This document shows positions 9,954-17,662 of a DNA stretch of 64,000 nucleotides, one piece after another. The DNA comes from JAGRGG01 sp965217265. Its GTDB lineage: Bacteria; Pseudomonadota; Alphaproteobacteria; Geminicoccales; Geminicoccaceae. Position numbers and translations under genes: made by a program. The notes under the pieces were generated by a model. The model had not been told where the DNA came from. It saw nothing but the letters and a program-made list of their open reading frames with translations, and did no database searches. Positions within the stretch are counted from its first letter, which is position 1. Every line of letters begins with the position of its first letter. The stretch covers positions 1 through 64,000 of the forward strand of contig CBDCHP010000009.1 of assembly GCA_965217265.1 (NCBI GenBank), given 5' to 3'.

Positions 9954-11744
9954 ATGATCCCCGGCCTTGAGAGCCTAGCCCTGCCGCTGTCCCTGTTGGT
10001 GCTGGGCGTCGTCTTTGTCCTGTTCATCTTCGAGGTCTACCCGGTCGAGGTGACGGCGCTCGGCGGCGTCGGCCTTTATCTGCTCCTCGGCATCATCGAC
10101 ACCGACGACCTGCTCTCGGTGTTCGCCAACGCCGCCCCCTTGACCATCGCCGCCATGTTCGTCTTGAGCGGCGCCCTGCTGCGCACCGGCGCGCTCGAAG
10201 CGGTAGGGCAGATCCTGCAACGCTTCGCCGGCCGCTATCCCAGGCGCACGCTGGTGGGCCTCCTGCTCGGCACGATGGCGGCCTCGGCGTTCGTCAACAA
10301 TACCCCCGTCGTCATGGTCTTGATCCCGATCGTCCTGGCCTCGGCGCGCAAACTGAACCAGGCCCCCTCGATGCTGCTGATCCCGCTCTCCTACGCCGCG
10401 ATCTTAGGGGGAACGATGACCCTGATCGGCACCTCGACCAACCTGCTGGTCGACGGCGTCGTCCGCGCGCGCGGTCTCGAACCGTTCGGCCTGTTCGAGG
10501 TGACGCCGCTGGGCATCGTGGTCGGCTTCGTCGGCGGGCTGTTCATGGTGGCGGCGGCACCCCGGCTGCTGCCGGCGCGGCGCACCGTGTCGAGCCTGAT
10601 CGATATCCAAGAGCGGCCGCGCTTCTTGACCGAGATCATGGTGCCGTGGGGTTCCGACCTCGTCGGCCGTAAAATCCTCGACGTCGAGCTGTTCAAGCAC
10701 CCCGAGCGCCGCCTCGTCGACGTGCTGCGCAACGACCTCTCCTTGCGCCGCGCCTTCGACGAGGTCGACTTGCAGGCGGGCGATCGGATCGTCTTGAAGA
10801 CGCCGATCGCCGAGATCCTCACCCTTCGCGAGGAGATCGGCGGATCCATGGGCCGGGTCGAGCCGGTGGCGGCCAAGGCGACCTCGGTCCTCGAAGCGCT
10901 GATCGGCCCCGACTGCCGCCTCGTCGGCCGCACGCTGCGCGAACTGCGCCTGCGCCGCCGCTACGGCGTCTACGCGCTGGCCCTGCACCGCCAGGGCGGG
11001 GGCGTCGGGCGCAATCTGGAACGGGTCGAACTGAGGGTGGGCGACACCCTCTTGATCGAGGGCGCGCCCGAGGACGTGCGACGGCTCTCGGCCGACGCGC
11101 GGTTGACCAACCTGAACGCGCCCTCCGAGCGCAGCTACCGGCGGCAAAAGGCGCCTTTGGTCGTGGCGACGCTGGCCGGCGTCGTCCTGCTCGCCGCCTT
11201 CGAGGTGATGCCGATCGCCGGGCTTGCCGCCTTGGGCGTCGCCGTCGTCCTGCTCACCCGCTGCGTCGACAGCGACGAGGCGTTCGAGGCGGTCGATTGG
11301 CGCATCCTCACCCTCATCTTCGCCATGCTCGCCGTCGGCAAGGGGTTGGAGAACACGGGGGCCATCGCCGCTCTCGTCGAGCGCTTCCTGCCGCTCTTGC
11401 AGGGCCTGCCGCCGATCGCGGTGCTCGCCTGCCTCTACGCGCTCACCTCCTTGTTCACCGAGATCGTCACCAACAACGCGATCGCGATCATCATGACCCC
11501 GCTCGCGATCGGGATCGCCGACCAGCTCGGCCTCGACGTCCGGCCCTTCGTCGTCGCGGTGATGATCGCGGCCTCGGCCAGCTTCGCCACGCCGATCGGC
11601 TACCAGACCAACACGCTGGTCTACTCGGCCGGCGGCTACCGCTTCGCCGACTTCCTCAAGATGGGCCTGCCGATGAACATCCTGATCGGCCTCGTCACCG
11701 TTTTCACCATCCCGCTCCTGTGGCCGCTCAAAGCGGTGAACTAG
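9954..11744 (+). CDS. SLC13/DASS-family anion transporter with two RCK_C domains
   Basis: 596 residues from ATG 9954. N- and C-terminal membrane halves each carry the family's re-entrant signature (VNNTPVVMVLIPIV and VTNNAIAIIMTPLAIG), and the second half ends with ATPIGYQTNTLVYSAGGY. Between them, at about residues 210-375, are two TrkA-C/RCK_C regulatory domains (RRLVDVLRNDLSLRRAFDEV and LRRRYGVYALALHRQG). This arrangement is usual for bacterial sodium:sulfate or dicarboxylate symporters of this subgroup. The transported ion is not determinable here. A hairpin with a T run overlaps the stop codon, so the gene is probably monocistronic. Confidence 0.88.
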   Translation: MIPGLESLALPLSLLVLGVVFVLFIFEVYPVEVTALGGVGLYLLLGIIDTDDLLSVFANAAPLTIAAMFVLSGALLRTGALEAVGQILQRFAGRYPRRTLVGLLLGTMAASAFVNNTPVVMVLIPIVLASARKLNQAPSMLLIPLSYAAILGGTMTLIGTSTNLLVDGVVRARGLEPFGLFEVTPLGIVVGFVGGLFMVAAAPRLLPARRTVSSLIDIQERPRFLTEIMVPWGSDLVGRKILDVELFKHPERRLVDVLRNDLSLRRAFDEVDLQAGDRIVLKTPIAEILTLREEIGGSMGRVEPVAAKATSVLEALIGPDCRLVGRTLRELRLRRRYGVYALALHRQGGGVGRNLERVELRVGDTLLIEGAPEDVRRLSADARLTNLNAPSERSYRRQKAPLVVATLAGVVLLAAFEVMPIAGLAALGVAVVLLTRCVDSDEAFEAVDWRILTLIFAMLAVGKGLENTGAIAALVERFLPLLQGLPPIAVLACLYALTSLFTEIVTNNAIAIIMTPLAIGIADQLGLDVRPFVVAVMIAASASFATPIGYQTNTLVYSAGGYRFADFLKMGLPMNILIGLVTVFTIPLLWPLKAVN

Positions 11745-11767
11745 ACGCCCGTCGGGTGCGTCTTTTT
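11744..11767 (+). terminator. Rho-independent terminator after the SLC13 transporter
   Basis: GACGC pairs with GCGTC, extended by two GC pairs past a single-base bulge, then TCTTTTT. The first base is the G of the stop codon. Confidence 0.6.
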
Positions 11768-11864
11768 GCTAAATCCTTGTTTTAGGTTGGGCAGTTAGGT
11801 TCGTTCGTGCTTTGCGCCCTTTCGCTGGGGGGTGTCCGCACGAGCGCGCGGTTCGCCAAACGAC

Positions 11865-12662
11865 CTAACCGCCCCCGTAGCGTCCGGGTCGGGCGGCGGG
11901 GGCGGTGCCCGCTTCGAGGGCGCCCACGAGCCTCGCGAGCCCCTGCTCCAGCGCCTCCCCCTGCATCGGCGTGCCGTGGCCGGTCGCCGCGACATCCGGC
12001 CGCAACGCGGCGAGCCGCCCGACGGACCGGCGGGCCACCTCGGGCTCGGGCGTGAAGTAGGCGGGCGGGCCGTTCACCTCGCGCCGCTGGGTGACGACCG
12101 CGCCGAGCGCTTCCTGCTTGACGGTCACGAAGGCGTCGCCCGCGATCAGGCAGCGGTCGTCCTCGCGGAACAAGGAGACGTGCCCCGCGGTGTGGCCGGG
12201 CGTGTGGACCCAGCGCCAGCCGGGCATGTGCGGCACGCCGCCGTCGTCGGGCAGGGCCCCGACGCGGGAACCAAGGTCGACGGCCTTGCGGGGATAGGCG
12301 AACGACAGGCGCGCCATCATTCCGCCGCCGACGCTTGGCTTGGGCGGCGGGTAATCGGACCGGCCGGTCAGGTGGGGCAGTTCGAGCCGGTGCGCGTGGA
12401 CCGGCGCGTCCCACCGTTCGAGCAGCTTGGGCAGGGCGCCGACGTGGTCGAAGTGGCCGTGGGTGAGGACGATCGCTTGCGGCGCGACCCCCTCGCCGAA
12501 GCGCGCCTCGGCCGTCTTCACGATCGCGTCGGCCGACCCGGGCAGCCCGGCGTCGATCAAGACCCAGCCCGTCGGCGTTCCCCACAGATAAAGGTTGACA
12601 AAGAGGAACCGCAGCCGGGTCAGGTCCGGGGCGACCGGATGGGCCGCGCTGATGAACGCCAC
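11865..12662 (-). CDS. MBL-fold metallo-hydrolase
   Basis: 265 residues with the metallo-beta-lactamase metal motif THGHFDHVGALP (HxHxDH) near residue 70, a third His in HTPGHTAGHVSL, the bridging Asp in LIAGDAFVTV and a final His in ATGHGTPM. Such enzymes bind two metal ions and hydrolyse esters, thioesters or lactones; the substrate is unknown. It converges with the SLC13 transporter and lies upstream of no co-directional partner within 100 bp. Confidence 0.85.
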   Translation of the reverse strand: MAFISAAHPVAPDLTRLRFLFVNLYLWGTPTGWVLIDAGLPGSADAIVKTAEARFGEGVAPQAIVLTHGHFDHVGALPKLLERWDAPVHAHRLELPHLTGRSDYPPPKPSVGGGMMARLSFAYPRKAVDLGSRVGALPDDGGVPHMPGWRWVHTPGHTAGHVSLFREDDRCLIAGDAFVTVKQEALGAVVTQRREVNGPPAYFTPEPEVARRSVGRLAALRPDVAATGHGTPMQGEALEQGLARLVGALEAGTAPAARPGRYGGG

Positions 12663-12783
12663 GTCGTATCTCCGAGCAGGAAGGGCGTGCCAGGACGGAC
12701 GCGCACCCGCCCGTCCGAACGGGGATCGGGGCGACGCGGTTCCGACCGACGGTGCTTTGGGCGACGGGGGCTCAGGCCGGCTT

Positions 12784-13161
12784 TCAGCCCGCCAACGCCC
12801 GCGCCAGGGCGCGCAGCAGCTCCCGGTGCTCGGCCGGCTTGCGCACCCAGGGCGATCCGCGCAGCGCCGGCTCGTCGAGCCGGCGCAGGTCGTAGCCGGT
12901 GACGACGACGAACGGCACGCCCCGTGCCCTGAGCGCCGCCGCGAGCGGCGTCGTCCGCCGGCCGCCGAGGTTGACGTCGAGCAGCGCCGCGTCCGGCCGC
13001 TCGGCGTCGAGCAGGGCCAGCCCCTCGGGGATCGACGGCACCGGCCCGAGCACGCGGCAGCCGTGGTCGTCCAAGAGGGCCTCGAACTCCATCGCGACCA
13101 GCATCTCGTCCTCGACGATCAGGACGCGAAACCCTGCCAGGGCAAGATCGTCGTTGCCCAT
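12784..13161 (-). CDS. Single-domain response regulator (receiver only)
   Basis: 125 residues from ATG 13161, with GAGGAG spaced 9 nt before it. This is one receiver domain: acidic pocket VEDE, phospho-acceptor Asp in AALLDVNLGG near residue 57, Thr in FVVVTGYD and the conserved Lys in WVRKPAE. There is no output domain. It lies 17 bp downstream of an HWE-type kinase gene and is its likely phosphorylation partner, as is common in alphaproteobacteria. Confidence 0.85.
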   Translation of the reverse strand: MGNDDLALAGFRVLIVEDEMLVAMEFEALLDDHGCRVLGPVPSIPEGLALLDAERPDAALLDVNLGGRRTTPLAAALRARGVPFVVVTGYDLRRLDEPALRGSPWVRKPAEHRELLRALARALAG

Positions 13162-13178
13162 CGTGATCGACTCCTCAA

Positions 13179-14327
13179 TCAATCCTTCGACTTGAGAGGA
13201 AAGGTGATCTCGCAGCGCAAACCCTCGGGCGCGTAGACGAGTTCCGCCCCGCCCCCCAGTTCGTAGGCGCTCGCCCGCGCGATCATGCCGGTGCCGAAGC
13301 CCTTGTGCGGCGGCGGCTCGACCGCGGGCCCGCCTTGCTCCTGCCAGAGCAGGCGGACACGGCCCTCGTCCTCGACCCGCCATGAGACCCGTACCCGCCC
13401 CTCGGGCGTCGACAAGGCACCGTACTTGGCGGCGTTGGTGGCGAGCTCGTGGAAGACGAGGCCCAGCGTCAGCCCGTGCCTTCCCGTCAAGGTCACCGGC
13501 TCCCCCTCGACCGCGACCGCGGCGGGACGGTCGCCGCGGTGCGGTTCGACCTCGCGCTCGACGAGGGCCGCGAGGTCGGTCTCTTGCCCGTGGTCCTCGA
13601 ACAAGAGGGCCTGCGCCCGCGCCAGCGCCTGCAGCCGGCCGAGAAACGCCTCGCGGTACGCTTTTGCCGTCACGCCCGGCCGGGTGCTCGTCTGCACGGC
13701 GAGCGACTGGACGAGGGCCATGAGGTTCTTCACCCGGTGCTGGAGTTCGTAGACCAGGACCTTGCGCTCCTCGACCGTCCGCGCCAGCACCGCGTGCGCG
13801 CGGACGCGCTCGATCGCCCCCGCCAGCAGGTTGGCGTAGTTGCGCAAGAACGCGACGTCGTCCTCGTCGAAGTCGCGGCACTCGCGGGCGTCGACCTCGA
13901 GGACGCCGAACGGCGCCGTCTCGCCGGGGATGAGGACGTTGATCATGCTCTTGACGCCGTGGTCGAGCAGGAGCGGGGGGATCTCGAAGCGGTTCTCGGT
14001 CGCGACGTCGCGCGAGACCACCGGCTTATCCTGGTGCAGGGCGTAGCCGCCGGGAGAGTGCTTGCCGGCGCCGAGGGTCGCGTGGCCGACGATGCCCGGC
14101 TTCCAGTTGACCCCGGCGCGCAGCAGCATGGTCTTACCGTCCGGCTGCAGTTCGAGCACCTTGACGAGATCGACTTCGATCGCGTGCGAGACGTGCACCG
14201 CCGCCTCGTGCAGCAGCGCGTCGAGGTCGTCGGCGCGAAAGGCCCTGAGGCCGAAATCGGCGAGCGTGCTCCGCTGCCGCCGCAGCCGCTCGGCCTGGTG
14301 TCCGTCGGGCTTGGTCTTCTTCGCCAT
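13179..14327 (-). CDS. GAF-domain HWE/HisKA_2-type sensor histidine kinase
   Basis: 382 residues from ATG 14327, with a GAGGGAG ribosome binding site before it. The start at 14372 is rejected because it lacks one. There are no membrane segments. A GAF domain occupies about residues 20-165 (GVLEVDARECRDFDEDDV near its end), then the kinase phospho-His motif ELQHRVKNLMALVQ near 200, and a HATPase region with FHELATNAAKYGAL and GFGTGMI. This dimerisation motif defines the HisKA_2/HWE group, common in alphaproteobacterial light and general stress signalling. No LOV or PAS motif was recognised. It is transcribed with the receiver gene. Confidence 0.88.
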   Translation of the reverse strand: MAKKTKPDGHQAERLRRQRSTLADFGLRAFRADDLDALLHEAAVHVSHAIEVDLVKVLELQPDGKTMLLRAGVNWKPGIVGHATLGAGKHSPGGYALHQDKPVVSRDVATENRFEIPPLLLDHGVKSMINVLIPGETAPFGVLEVDARECRDFDEDDVAFLRNYANLLAGAIERVRAHAVLARTVEERKVLVYELQHRVKNLMALVQSLAVQTSTRPGVTAKAYREAFLGRLQALARAQALLFEDHGQETDLAALVEREVEPHRGDRPAAVAVEGEPVTLTGRHGLTLGLVFHELATNAAKYGALSTPEGRVRVSWRVEDEGRVRLLWQEQGGPAVEPPPHKGFGTGMIARASAYELGGGAELVYAPEGLRCEITFPLKSKD

Positions 14328-14398
14328 TCGTTCTCCCTCGCTTCGCCCGCGGTTAAAACCGCCGTCCGACACCCAGCACCCCGCCCGGTTGAGTCGAT

Positions 14399-14427
14399 AT
14401 AATAAACCGCACCGCCCCGATCGTCAG
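14399..14427 (-). promoter_or_regulatory. Sigma70-like promoter of the HWE kinase gene
   Basis: Reading the minus strand: -35 CTGACG (14427-14422), a 17-nt spacer and -10 TATTAT (14404-14399), about 70 nt before the kinase ATG. A diverged copy of the same region lies upstream of the EamA gene. Confidence 0.55.
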
Positions 14428-14584
14428 CGGACGTGTTCCCGTCGCGGCCGACCGCTGGGCGGGCGAGGAGGATCTCGCGGCTCAAGACCAGCGTTGCAAG
14501 ATCACGCAAGTGATCTGAAAGGCCCTTTACGGCGACCTGTCGCCGTCATCAGGCGTCGGCCGCGACGTTCGAGGAGCCGCCTTC

Positions 14585-15583
14585 TTACTGCGTGCACGGT
14601 CGGAGCTTGCTCGGGCAGGGCGGTGCGCCTTTGTCGGCGCCGACCAGCAGCGCGGCGCCGGCGAGCGCCAAGCCGGCGGCGGCGAGCTTGATCGGCCCCA
14701 GCGCCTCTCCGAGCAGCGGCACCGAGAGCGCCAGCGCGACCACCGGCCCGACGTAGGCGAAGCTGGACGCGGTCGCAGCACTCGCGGCACGGGTGAGCCA
14801 GACGAACGCGCCGAAGCCGACGAGCGAGCCGCCGACCACTAGATAGGCGAGCGCGGTCCAGGAGCGGCCCGACACCTGCCCGAGGTGAAAGCCTCCCGTC
14901 TCGCCCGCCGCCAAACTCACGGCGAGGAGCACGGCGCCGGCCGCGAGCATCTCGATCGCGGTGCCGAGCGCCGCGTTCTCGGGCATGTCGGCGTCGTGCC
15001 CGTAGAGCACGCCCGCCGCCACCGACGCAGCACCGGCGAGCACGGCCGCGACCGCGAACGGATCGAGACGGGCCCCCGCCCCGCCGCCGGCCAGCGACAG
15101 GACGACGAGGCCGACGAAGCCGAGGCCCAAGCCGGCGAGCCCGCGGCGGCTCGGGCGCTGGCGCAGCCAGACGAAGCCGAGCAGCGCCACCCACAACGGG
15201 ATCGACGAGGTGAGCACCGCCGCCGTGCCCGCGTCCAGGCGCTGGACGCCCCAGACGACCGAGCCCTGGCCGATCACGAGCAGCAGCACGGCCATGACGA
15301 CGGCGGAGCGCGCTTGGCGGGCCGTCGGCCATGGGGTGCGCCGGGGCACCGAGGCCGAACCGGGGCGCAGGCGTCCGTCGAAGGCCAGCGCGAGCGGCAG
15401 CAAGATGGCGGCGGCCAGCAGCAGACGGGCCGAGATCATCAAGAAGGGCGGCACGGTCTCGACCGCCACCTTGAAGCCGAGGAAATTGCCGCCCATCGTC
15501 AGCCACACCAAGCCCAGGGCGAGCGGGACGGCCCACGCCGGCCGCGGCGCCGGCAAAGGAGCGGCGGCGCTAAGGGTACTCAC
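14585..15583 (-). CDS. EamA/DMT-family permease
   Basis: 332 residues with ten hydrophobic segments in two homologous halves, the hallmark of the drug/metabolite (EamA) transporter family. Typical pieces are MGGNFLGFKVAVETVPP, GVQRLDAGTAAVLTSSIPLW in the first half and AYVGPVVALALSVPLLGEAL in the second. The GTG start at 15583 overlaps the TGA of a 24-codon leader ORF (15580-15654), so translation may be coupled. The exported compound is unknown. Confidence 0.82.
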   Translation of the reverse strand: MSTLSAAAPLPAPRPAWAVPLALGLVWLTMGGNFLGFKVAVETVPPFLMISARLLLAAAILLPLALAFDGRLRPGSASVPRRTPWPTARQARSAVVMAVLLLVIGQGSVVWGVQRLDAGTAAVLTSSIPLWVALLGFVWLRQRPSRRGLAGLGLGFVGLVVLSLAGGGAGARLDPFAVAAVLAGAASVAAGVLYGHDADMPENAALGTAIEMLAAGAVLLAVSLAAGETGGFHLGQVSGRSWTALAYLVVGGSLVGFGAFVWLTRAASAATASSFAYVGPVVALALSVPLLGEALGPIKLAAAGLALAGAALLVGADKGAPPCPSKLRPCTQ

Positions 15584-15654
15584 GGCGGGTTCCCGGACGT
15601 GAGCGGCAGCCCGTGAACGTGCCCGCCGCCGATCGGCTTGGTCTGCCCCGTCAT
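15580..15654 (-). CDS. Putative 24-residue leader ORF upstream of the EamA gene
   Basis: ATG 15654, preceded by GAGGGGAAG, begins MTGQTKPIGG and ends with a TGA overlapping the GTG of the transporter gene (GTGA). Its first residues resemble the start of the HWE kinase (MAKKTKPDG). The sequence before the ATG also aligns with the kinase leader, so this looks like a truncated duplicate of a promoter plus first codons. Whether it is translated is not known. Confidence 0.35.
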   Translation of the reverse strand: MTGQTKPIGGGHVHGLPLTSGNPP

Positions 15655-15746
15655 TCGCTTCCCCTCGATCCGCCCGCGGCCGGTCAACTCGCCATGCCTG
15701 AGCATCTGGTCGGCCGATATAGGTCGATCGTCCTGATCGTCAGCGG
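15632..15746 (-). repeat. Diverged duplicate of the HWE-kinase promoter/leader region
   Basis: Aligns with 14305-14430 on the same strand. Shared blocks include GGCTTGGTCT, CATTCG, CGCCCGCGG, CGATATA and GATCGTCAGCG, with small gaps between. By eye roughly two thirds of positions agree. Confidence 0.55.
15716..15743 (-). promoter_or_regulatory. Candidate promoter of the leader/EamA unit
   Basis: Minus strand -35 CTGACG (15743-15738), a 16-nt spacer and -10 TATATC (15721-15716). It is conserved in position with the kinase promoter at 14399-14427. Confidence 0.45.
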
Positions 15747-15753
15747 GGCGCGC

Positions 15754-16176
15754 TCAGGCCGACGGCGCCGTCTTGCCGGCCGAATCGAACGGGTCGACGA
15801 GCGTCGTGCCCTCGATCTTCTGCCCGGCCTGCATGTCCTGTGAATAGAGCGTCGGGCAGTTGGACCCGATCGCCGCCGCCCAGATCAGCGCGTCGTAGAC
15901 GTGAAAGCCGTAGCGTTCGGCGATCACGAGGCCGTGCGTGTGCGTCGCCAAGGTGAGCGGCTCGACCCGGCACACCGCGCGCACGGTCGCCAGCACCTCG
16001 CGGATCTCGGGCCACGCCATGCCGAGTTTGCGTCGCGCCACCGCCGTCGCCTCGTTGAGCACCTGCACGCCGACGACGCCGCCCGCGGCGAGCAGCGCCT
16101 CGGCCCGGTCCGCCTTGGCCGGGTCCTCGGAGAGCAGGTGGAGCACGACGTTGGTGTCGAAGAAGGCCTCAGCCAC
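15754..16176 (-). CDS. vapC: PIN-domain toxin (VapC-like ribonuclease)
   Basis: 140 residues from GTG 16176, which overlaps the antitoxin stop codon. PIN-domain acidic residues are visible: FFDTNVVLHLL (first Asp, residue 6), NEATAVARRK (Glu), YGFHVYDALIWAAA (Asp) and a late SQDMQ (Asp). VapC toxins cleave RNA, usually initiator tRNA or rRNA, and are neutralised by the partner antitoxin that also represses the operon. The earlier in-frame start at 16227 lies inside the antitoxin gene and is less likely. Confidence 0.85.
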   Translation of the reverse strand: MAEAFFDTNVVLHLLSEDPAKADRAEALLAAGGVVGVQVLNEATAVARRKLGMAWPEIREVLATVRAVCRVEPLTLATHTHGLVIAERYGFHVYDALIWAAAIGSNCPTLYSQDMQAGQKIEGTTLVDPFDSAGKTAPSA

Positions 16177-16403
16177 GCTCCGCCGCCTCGATGCGATCGA
16201 AGCGAAAGCCGGCCGGCAGCCGACCACGGTACTTGCGCAGCCGGTCCAGCAACTCCTGGCGGTTCGGCAGACGCTCGACCTCGAACGCGCGCTCGCCGGC
16301 GACGTGGATGGCGATCTGGTCGCCCTCTTCGAGGCCGAGCGCCTCGACGACGGCGGCGGGTAAACGAACGGCGAGGCTGTTGCCCCACTTGGCGACCTGC
16401 ACG
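16169..16403 (-). CDS. vapB: AbrB/MazE-type antitoxin
   Basis: 77 residues from GTG 16403, chosen because a GAGG lies 9 nt before it and because family members begin at this point (VQVAKWGNSLAVRLP). A swapped-hairpin DNA-binding domain is seen at residues 1-47 (LGLEEGDQIAIHV). The C-terminal residues should bind and inhibit the PIN toxin encoded downstream with an 8-bp overlap. Upstream on the minus strand, TTGCAA, a 17-nt gap and CATTAT may form the promoter, with a TATATCTATA tract next to it as a possible autoregulation site. Confidence 0.82.
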
Positions 16404-16639
16404 GCTTTGTCCTCTATAGATATACATTTGATAATGTCGATCCAGACCGAAGATTGCAAGGACCCCGTATAGCGTCAGGAAAACACTTCCTCGATCCGCA
16501 TTGCCCATAATTTTTTCCTTCAGTGATGGGTGCACCACCCGTGGCCGAACGTTGACAAATTCCGACGAACCGGCACTTGACGGGTGCCGCCCGTGGGCGG
16601 AGCCTGTCATATGTCCCGCCGCACGGAGGCGTTGAGCGC

Positions 16640-17662
16640 ATGAGCGGATCTCTCGCGACGCCGCCCGTCTACATCGACTACCTCAACCGCTTCGACGTCG
16701 AGGCCTTGGCGCTCACCGACGACGAGATCCTGGCCGCTATCGAGACCGGCCTGCGCCTGCAGGGCGGGGGGCAGACCGCGATCGGGCCGCGCACCCACAT
16801 CGAGCCGCGCGCGGGCGTCGAGGGGCACTTCAACGTGCTGCGCGGCTGGATCGGCGCCGACGTCGATCGCGCCGGCGTCAAGGTCGTCGGCGACTTCGTC
16901 GCCAACTACGAACAGGGACGCCCCTCGGAGTACGGGCTCCTGGCGCTGTTCGACCCGCGCACCGGGGCACCCACGGCGCTCCTCGACGCCACCGGCATCA
17001 CCGAGATGCGCACCGGCGCCGTGACCGCCGTCGGCGCCAGGTACCTAGGGCCTGAGCGCGCGCGGGTGCTGGGCCACGTCGGCGCGCGCGGCACGGCGTA
17101 TTGGAACGTGCGTCTCCTCGACCGCCTGTTCGCCTTCGACGAGATCCGCGTCCACTCGCGCCGCGTTGAGAGCCGTCGAGCCTTCGCCGCGCGGCTGAGC
17201 GAAGACTTGGGCAAGCCCGTGCTCGCGACGGACGACTGGGAGGGCTGCGTCAAGGGTGCCGACATCGTCGTCGAGGCGAGCCGGCTCTCGAAGCCGGAGC
17301 CGCTGCTGCGCACCGCCTGGATCAAGCCCGGCGCCCTCGTCGTGCCCTACGGGACGATGAGCGCCGTCGAATTGTCGCTCACCGACGTCGTGGCCAAGAC
17401 CGTCGTCGACGACTGGGGCCAGTGCAAGGGCGGCAAGTTCGGTGCGCTGCGCGCCCACGTCGACGCCGGCAAGCTGAGCGAGGCGACGCTCCACGCCGAA
17501 CTCGGTGAGATCGTCGCCGGCGCCAAGCCCGGGCGCGAGCGTCCCGACGAGACGATCTTGTTCTGGCACCGGGGCCTGTCGCTCTCCGACATCGCGCTCG
17601 GGCACGCGATGCTGACCAAGGCGCGCGCCTCGGGCGTCGGGCAGCGGCTGCGCTTTTGGTGA
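16640..17662 (+). CDS. Ornithine cyclodeaminase/mu-crystallin family protein
   Basis: 340 residues from ATG 16640 with GGAGG at 16625-16629. Family features: a substrate-side block (GHFNVLRGWIGADVDRAGVK), GLLALFDPRTGAPTALLDAT, then EMRTGAVTAVGARYL before a Rossmann NAD(P)-binding half (RVLGHVGARGTAYWNVRLLD) and DIVVEASR. Members act as cyclodeaminases or imine and keto-acid reductases. The gene overlaps the ammonia-lyase homologue by one base, so both probably act on the same amino acid. The nucleotide motif reads GHVGARG rather than the usual GxGxQA, so true cyclodeaminase activity is uncertain. Confidence 0.78.
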   Translation: MSGSLATPPVYIDYLNRFDVEALALTDDEILAAIETGLRLQGGGQTAIGPRTHIEPRAGVEGHFNVLRGWIGADVDRAGVKVVGDFVANYEQGRPSEYGLLALFDPRTGAPTALLDATGITEMRTGAVTAVGARYLGPERARVLGHVGARGTAYWNVRLLDRLFAFDEIRVHSRRVESRRAFAARLSEDLGKPVLATDDWEGCVKGADIVVEASRLSKPEPLLRTAWIKPGALVVPYGTMSAVELSLTDVVAKTVVDDWGQCKGGKFGALRAHVDAGKLSEATLHAELGEIVAGAKPGRERPDETILFWHRGLSLSDIALGHAMLTKARASGVGQRLRFW

